Below are positions 58,096 through 64,000 of a stretch of DNA of 64,000 bases, piece by piece. The number at the start of each line of letters is the position of its first letter. Positions within the stretch are counted from its first letter, which is position 1. A program made the position numbers and the translations under genes. The DNA is from Calendula officinalis (taxonomy: Eukaryota > Streptophyta > Magnoliopsida > Asterales > Asteraceae). The stretch lies in assembly GCA_963853835.1 (NCBI GenBank), contig OY970829.1, forward strand, positions 4,508,446 through 4,572,445. The letters run 5' to 3'. The notes below the pieces were generated by a model. It searched no databases. It was not told where the DNA came from and saw only the letters and a list, made by a program, of their open reading frames with translations.

Positions 58096-60062
58096 GTTGG
58101 TCTACGAATCTAAAAGTGTTAGATCCAAAATTCGAAAAAGAAAAGTTTTTTTTTGTTTTTATTATTTTCGGAATTTCCAAAAATCGGAAATAAAATAAAT
58201 AAATATATATTTTAATTTTGTAAAATTGTTTTAAATTAAAATATGGTAAGTGGATAATTTTAAAAGGGGTTTAAAATTATCAAGATATTTTTCCATAATT
58301 ATCTTGCCTGTTATTTAAAATTAGATTAAATAAAAGATTGTATTTATATATTAAAATTTCGGTTTTATATATAAATATATATTTATTTAATGTTCTAAAT
58401 AAATCAAAATTTATTATACATGTATATATATTTTCGGATATATATATAGATGTATTTGAATAAAAGATTTGAATAAGATAATATTTATATTTATATATAT
58501 ATAATCGGTATATATATATATTTATATAAATCGATTTGGTAAATATATAGATAATTATTTAAAAGGAGTTTTAAATAAAGATATCAAATTTAAAATAGGG
58601 ATATACACAAAGTGTGTATATCCGAATTTTTAATAAAAATTTTAGGAGTTTCGGATTTTCTAAATTATTTAGATTTGATTTTGTATTTATATAATGTAAT
58701 ATAAAATATCTCCAAAGAGATAAAATCTTGAATCTAAAATATAGTTATAATATATATTAGATATATATATGTAAATTAATAGTGTAATTTAATATATGAA
58801 TGTATATATTTTTCGAAATTCGAAATTCCCATGTATATCAAAATAGTTTTGATATATTCCTCCGTTATAATATTATGTAAATAAAAGTATATTTAAATAT
58901 TATAATAAAATATAATTAGTTAATTATTAAAAGGTGCATCCTCGCATTTTTAAGAACCCGGTTGAATCTGTAGGTCGAACTGGAAAACGGGAGGGTAGAT
59001 GGCCGAAATCTGAGCCGGTTAGATTGATGGTTATAATACGGTCAGGATCGGCTATTTTGGCATAAGAACCCGATTCAAAAATGATAAACATAGGTTTGAG
59101 AAAATTTTAATTTTTATGATATTTTTATGTATTTTTCTAGTTTTTTGAAATTTGTAGGTTTTTTATACGTTTACTGAATAAAAAATACTCAATTATTGTC
59201 ATCTGGTTCAATAAGCCGGCTAATCTGGTCTGATCGGTTCAACCTTGTTCAGGTAATCGGTCGGTTCAATTCGAAAAACTGGTTTTTAAAACATTAGAAA
59301 ATGATATTTTAAAAATGATTGTATTAGATTTCAGGTATACTTAAACGGTTTTACTAACTTAATCACCCAATTACTATAACACAAGAATTGATTGATACTT
59401 GATATGCTACAAATTTTTGTTTGCTATTTGAAATTTGCCATTTTTGTTATTTTTATCTAATGCATATATAATTGAACACATATATAGAACATAGAGTCGT
59501 ACGCATTACCATATTATTTATTTAGGTTAATACCATATAATTTTGCACGAGAAAAACAATCAATTTCGATATTTATTTTACTGCAAATATTTATACCCAT
59601 ATATTAATATTTGAACCCACAATCTTCTGATTAACAAGTAACTCACATACAAATATACTACTCCATTTTTAATGGGTTTTTATGGTATTACCACAATTTA
59701 ATAGCTACATAGTGAGTAATCAATTCATAAACACATGCATAACATGAACAAACATCCAAGTTGCACGTCTCTTGTAACAAAAAATAAGAATTATATTGAG
59801 TAATTATACAAAACACATGCTTTGAAACACTATGTGAATGATTATCAACAAAACTCAATACAACGACAACTCATAATTTACAACTTTTTTTTTGTTTTCA
59901 TGTGTAATGTTGATTCTCAAAGCATATCTTATATTACATTTAAACAAATATTATTATGCAAAAACCAAAATCATATATAAATAACCAAACACATATATCT
60001 CGAATGATTCACGTATGAAACTTGATCCAAGGAAGATTCACAAGAAAAACTTTGAAATTAAT
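58096..60062. other. AT-rich leader of the Copia element, then unassigned DNA
   Basis: No gag frame follows the primer site. 58200-58920 is extremely AT-rich with TATATATA runs. 58960-59290 has CCGGTT/AACCGG-rich low-complexity DNA. Nothing else is recognised. Confidence 0.5.
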
Positions 60063-60570
60063 CTTTATATAGCACCAAGACAACAACAATAACAATACTC
60101 AATCTCTTCAAATAAGAGATATAAGGAAGTAAGATGCAGATAATCATACTTAGGGGTGGGCATTTGGGCCGAAAAAACTGAACCCAACCGAAAACAGACG
60201 AAACCGAACCGAAAACATGTAATCGATTCGGTTTTAGTTCTGAAAATTCATCATTTTCGGTTTCGGTTCTATCTATTTCGGTTCGGTTTGGTTCAATTTT
60301 CCGAAAGAAAAGAGCATTTGGGCTGAAAAACCGGACCGAACCGAAACGAACCAAAACCGAAAAAATGTAATCGGTTCGGTTTCGATTTTGAAAATTCATC
60401 ATTTTCGGTTTCAGTTTCATCGGTTTTGGTTCGGTTCGGTTCGGTTTCTGGAACGCGCTCACCCGTAGTCATACTTCTACTTGGATGTAGAGAAACTGTT
60501 TTCAAATCAACTTTGGGCAAAAGTAGATCTTCAATTAAAGATCGACAGACATATGGTCGTTAAGACTTGA
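60063..60570. repeat. Dispersed repeat interrupted by a hAT MITE
   Basis: The left part (CAACAACAATAACAATACTCAATCTCTTC...) matches 29883-29960. The right part after the MITE (CTTGGATGTAGAGAAACTGTTTTC...AAGATCGACAGAC) continues the same repeat. Confidence 0.6.
60151..60467. mobile_element. hAT-type MITE rich in CCGAAC/TTCGGTT
   Basis: The left end TAGGGGTGGGCA and right end GCGCTCACCCGTA are flanked by ATCATACT and GTCATACT (7 of 8 match). It contains two tandem sub-units that each start near 'GCATTTGGGC'. Minus-strand open frames here are repeat artefacts. Confidence 0.82.
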
Positions 60571-60605
60571 AACGAGTTTATAAAATACCTATAACCTATA
60601 TATAC

Positions 60606-62823
60606 TGTAACGACCCGAAATTTTTGTATCAAATAATTTATGTAAAAATATGATAAATAAGGATAAATCATTTAAAATATATGGGAATTGGTTTCGTGTA
60701 AATCGGATGGTGTTTGATATGTGTATTCCCTTGTTAAAGTCGAAACGGGTCAAGATTGGGTAAAAGACCAAGTTGGAAAGTGCATTTTTGTTCCAGCATA
60801 CTTTAGAGATCTCTAATCGAAGGATTAGCATCGCGAGTATTGATGGCCAAAAGTGCATTTTCAAGCAGCGAATGTTAGAGATCTCTAATCCTGATTTTAG
60901 CATTTGCGAGTTCGGGCTCCCGCGATTTTTAGCAACGCGAATTTTAAGATTAGCAATGCTAATTCGTGCAGGAAGTATAAAAGGAGGGTTTTAGCTAGGG
61001 TTTTCTCATTTCAAAACCCACTTGAGCTTAGAGCCGTTTTTGGAGGAGAAAGAGGCGTTTTTGGTGATTTCTTGCTCAAATCTTCACCATATTGAAGGAT
61101 CTAAACATCAAAGGTAAGGATTTATGATTATTGTAATCTCCTATTAGTTATAGATGATGATTTTTGGGGAAAATGGTAAAGTTTGTAAACCCTAGTTGGA
61201 AGGGTTGTCATGGATGATGAAATGGAAGTTATATAACTTAGATTTACAACATTTTGACAAGGAAAACATGTTCATAACATGGATTTATGATAATATTGAG
61301 ATTTATGAAATTAGGGTTTTATAGAAATTGGAGAAAATGATTCTAGTGGTTAACTAGTACTAGAATAAGTTGTGTATGATGATGTTTGATGTAAAACATT
61401 GAATTGGTTTTGATATTAGGGCTTGGATTGAAGGACTTGAAGTTTATAAGTCTTGGGAAGTGAAGGTTTGGTTCAAGAAGCACAAGAGGATTAAGCTTGG
61501 CTAAGGTGAGTACATGTGACTTTTAAACTGGGTACATAGCAAAAGGATTTTGAAGTAAAATGATGTTTATGGAGTCATTATAAATATTTTGATAAAGATA
61601 GAGATTAGAAAGATAAGGAAAATGCGTTAATATGATATTAAGATATAGTCTATATAATTGACTATTTTGATAAGTAAGCATGATTATATAAATTGTTAAT
61701 GAGTTTTTATTAATAAGAAGTATTAATAAAGATAATGATTGAGAGCATATGATATGGAGTTTTATTAGTAAATACATTAATAAAACTAATGATGATGATT
61801 TTTAAGTAATAAGTAATTATTAGTAAGATTTTTACTAATAAGAGTAATGATTGAATTGCTAAGAGAATAAGTATAAAGTGACTAGTAAGAGATAAGTATT
61901 CTAGTCAAAGTAAAGTTAAGGTAATATGATTTTTGATAAATAATAAATAAGTATTATTTATTAAAGGACTTGGTAAAGTCAAATATTGAAAATGATTAAG
62001 TAATGAGAATGATGAGATAATTAGAATATGTGTATTCTAATTAAAGATGAATTTGATGAATAGAGTTGAGGCTCATAAGTGATGAATGAGATATCCGGAA
62101 TAAGACCGCCCAGAAATGGGGGAGCATGAGACGTCTACTTGGGGTGGTACCTCCCTGCGCAAAGAGTAGAATGTCACAGTTTACGACACCCAGTGTTGGG
62201 TGAGCATGACGACCCGGAAACGGGGAGAGCTTATGAATCTCGGTAAGATGGGGGTTCCCAATTACCTTGATAGTTTACCTATGACGTCCCATATCGGGAG
62301 AGTTGGCTTCGGAGAGGTGCGTTGCATATGTGATAAAGAAAAGTGTGAGCTTGGAGATAGCTTGCAAGTATGTGATTAAATGTTGAATAAGCTTATGGTA
62401 AGCTTATTAGTTTGTACAGTTAAATGAGTAGAAAATGATATATGAGTTTATAAAGTTGATAAAAGATAAGTACTTATATTGTTATAAATATTATTTATAA
62501 ACCTTTTTAGAATGGGTCGAAAACCCATGTATCTCACGAGACTATTTTGTCTCACGTACTACTTTGTTTTTGGCTATGTACTCAGGTTCAGGATCGTTGG
62601 ATTAGAAGGTCCCGTTAGAAGTGGCCTAGTGTTGATCAGCTCGGGAGCTCATAGGTAGATCCCGTTTATCCTATGGTTATGATATTTCCTTGTAACACCG
62701 GTTTTAATACTCTGATAAACTTTTAAATGGTTTTTGTTAAACCGTATTTTGAGATATTGGACTTTGTAATATTTTTATTTAAAAATATGATTTAAATGTT
62801 GTTTTAAAAATTGAGGTGTTACA
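60606..62823 (+). repeat. 5' LTR (2218 bp) of the gypsy element
   Basis: It starts TGTAACGACCCG and ends GAGGTGTTACA. It is long, as in Tekay chromoviruses. TATAAAAG (60976-60983) precedes a leader-like GGAGGGTTTTAGC. Confidence 0.88.
60976..60983 (+). promoter_or_regulatory. TATA box in the gypsy LTR
   Basis: TATAAAAG lies 370 bases into the LTR, with an AG-rich leader and spliceable-looking sequence downstream (AAAGGTAAGG at 61109). Confidence 0.6.
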
Positions 62824-62826
62824 ACT

Positions 62827-62838
62827 TGGTATCATAGC
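62827..62838 (+). other. Primer binding site, tRNA-Met type
   Basis: TGGTATCATAGC differs by one base from the usual TGGTATCAGAGC and starts three bases after the LTR. Confidence 0.85.
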
Positions 62839-63064
62839 TATAGTTTAAGTGAATTAGGTAGGTTTGACCTCCCTAGTCTTAAGCTATGCTAGTAGGACCG
62901 TATGTTTCGATAGGATGTCCATGTTTGGTCTTTTGAGACCGTAAAAGTATGGGTATAATATGGTCGATCCCTAAGAGGAAAGATAATGTTTTGGGCTATT
63001 TGGGGATAATTGACTTTTGAGTCTATCTTTTGAGTTCTAATGGTTTAATGTATTAGTATAGCAA

Positions 63065-63664
63065 ATGGTGAACCCAAGAAGTGGAGGAGTTCCACGAGAT
63101 CAGGAGGCGAATTCAAATCGAATCCCGACTCATCCCGGTAATAATGGAGAGGGTTCCGGTTTGGATGCAAACCAAACCCCGGTAACTATGGAAGCTATCC
63201 AGAAATTGTTTACCCAAATAAGGGATGTGGTGAATGAGGATGTGAACCGGATCATGATTAACCGGTTCAATGAGGAAAAGAATGATAATTCTAAGTCCCG
63301 TGGGGGAAGTAAGTCTTCGGGTAGCAAGACCCGTACCGAGGGGCCATCGACCGAAGAAAGTGATGATTCAGAGTCGGAGGAGAGAGAAGGATGCACATAC
63401 AAGACATTCATGTCGTGCAACCCCGGAGTGTATTATGGATTCGGGAAACTGAGCAAGTACTAGAAAGTAGCAAATGTTCAAAGAAAGATATGGTTTCTTA
63501 TGCATCCCGGCAGTTAAAGGATGAGGCGTTGACATGGTGGGATACCATGTATGAGACTTTGGGTAGGAAGGTATTGTACAAGATGTCGTGGAAGGAGTTC
63601 ACGAGTAGATTGAAAGAAAAGTTTTGTCCAGAGAGGGATCTAGAGGAATTGAAAGAGGAGTTCG
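63065..63664 (+). pseudogene. Ty3/gypsy gag, truncated and frameshifted
   Basis: The frame opens MVNPRSGGVPRDQEANSN and continues through a charged linker to CTYKTFMSCNPGVYYG. There a small deletion shifts it, and it stops at 63463. The next frame resumes WIRETEQVLESSKCSKKDMV and SYASRQLKDEALTWWDTMYE, then MSWKEFTSRLKEKFCPERDL: the conserved core of the retrotransposon gag domain, with its 'ALTWW' and 'KFCP' hallmarks. Coding ends at 63664, where LTR sequence is fused. Family gags bind element RNA and form the particle; the zinc knuckle, protease and polymerase parts are missing. The initiator ATG lies 242 bases after the 5' LTR end, a normal distance. Confidence 0.9.
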
Positions 63665-63665
63665 T

Positions 63666-63836
63666 AGGTAGATCCCGTTTATCCTATGGTTATGATATTG
63701 CCTTGTAACACCGGTTTTAATACTCTGATAAACTTTTAAATTGTTTTTGTTAAACCGTATTTTGAGATATTGGACTTTGTAATATTTTTATTTAAAAATA
63801 TGATTTAAATGTTATTTTAAAAATTGAGGTGTTACA
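63666..63836 (+). repeat. 3' LTR remnant (171 bp)
   Basis: It is nearly identical to 62652-62823 (few substitutions), so the deletion and insertion are recent. Confidence 0.92.
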
Positions 63837-63841
63837 TATAC

Positions 63842-64000
63842 GGCCTTTTGACATTAGTTTTAACTTTTATAAATGAAGTTTGACTTTATGAATGTACTAT
63901 AAGATGGGGCATAAACATCGATCAAGGAGTGATCTTAGGGACATGTGATACCTTGCTTCCAGTTAGTGACATTGCAACCCACTTTTAGTATATACCCAAA
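63842..64000. other. Host flank, no feature recognised
   Basis: Short sequence after the gypsy target duplication; nothing recognised. Confidence 0.5.

Larger units (their letters stand above)
60606..63836 (+). mobile_element. Ty3/gypsy (Tekay-like) element, internally deleted
   Basis: A perfect 5-bp duplication TATAC (60601-60605 and 63837-63841) brackets a full 5' LTR, a primer site, the start of gag and only the last 171 bases of the 3' LTR. One deletion therefore removed the rest of gag, all of pol and most of the 3' LTR. Confidence 0.93.

Noticed and set aside
60058..60462. 134-codon minus-strand open frame with NRTEPK-like repeats
   Set aside because: It is a translation of the TTCGGTT/ACCGAA array of a MITE, not a protein gene.

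Overview
The window reads as AT-rich nuclear DNA of a eudicot plant. The evidence is short-intron GT-AG genes, a GAMYB-type R2R3-MYB gene, a plant GT31 galactosyltransferase with a DUF4094-like N-terminus, and dense plant transposons (Tekay-like Ty3/gypsy, Copia, CACTA, Helitron, MULE, hAT, Stowaway and Emigrant-like elements, and tRNA-derived SINEs). The coiled-coil Copia gag and the LTR ends resemble those of Asteraceae, so that family is my guess, at low confidence.

Only three host genes are supported. (1) A GAMYB-clade MYB gene (6312-13903, + strand) keeps its DNA-binding domain, a miR159-like site and its C-terminus. A 5.9 kb gag-only LTR retroelement (7456-13355) splits its second exon, and a frameshift lies near 7230, so it is probably a pseudogene. 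(2) A small conserved 83-aa plant protein of unknown function (CDS 29262-29513, + strand) has a large intron in its 5' UTR. (3) An intact 11-exon, 405-aa beta-1,3-galactosyltransferase of family GT31 lies on the minus strand (43130-40077).

Layout. 0-6 kb: the tail of a gypsy LTR, a hAT MITE, a large foldback, a Stowaway-like MITE and SINE-like copies. 6-14 kb: the interrupted MYB. 14-28 kb: MITEs of at least five families, a SINE with perfect target duplications, a 1.25 kb Pack-MULE-like element, a Helitron and a 32-base poly-G run. 28-30 kb: the small gene. 31-36 kb: a pogo/Emigrant deletion derivative that still carries a transposase C-terminus, and MITEs. 36-39 kb: nothing recognised. 39-43.4 kb: the galactosyltransferase. 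43-52.6 kb: sparse DNA with a second copy of the SINE, a hAT MITE, and a triple nest (Stowaway inside Helitron inside Stowaway). 52.7-56.6 kb: a complete-ended CACTA element. 57-64 kb: a Copia 5' LTR with a perfect primer binding site, and a gypsy element with a 5-bp target duplication and a gag-to-LTR deletion.

No operon-like or pathway relation between the three genes is visible. The main interest is structural: the interrupted MYB with its conserved microRNA site, the element inside it, and precise insertion boundaries that let the order of nested events be read. I saw no clear sign of a new functional system. The least explained sequence is the non-gag half of the element inside the MYB gene.
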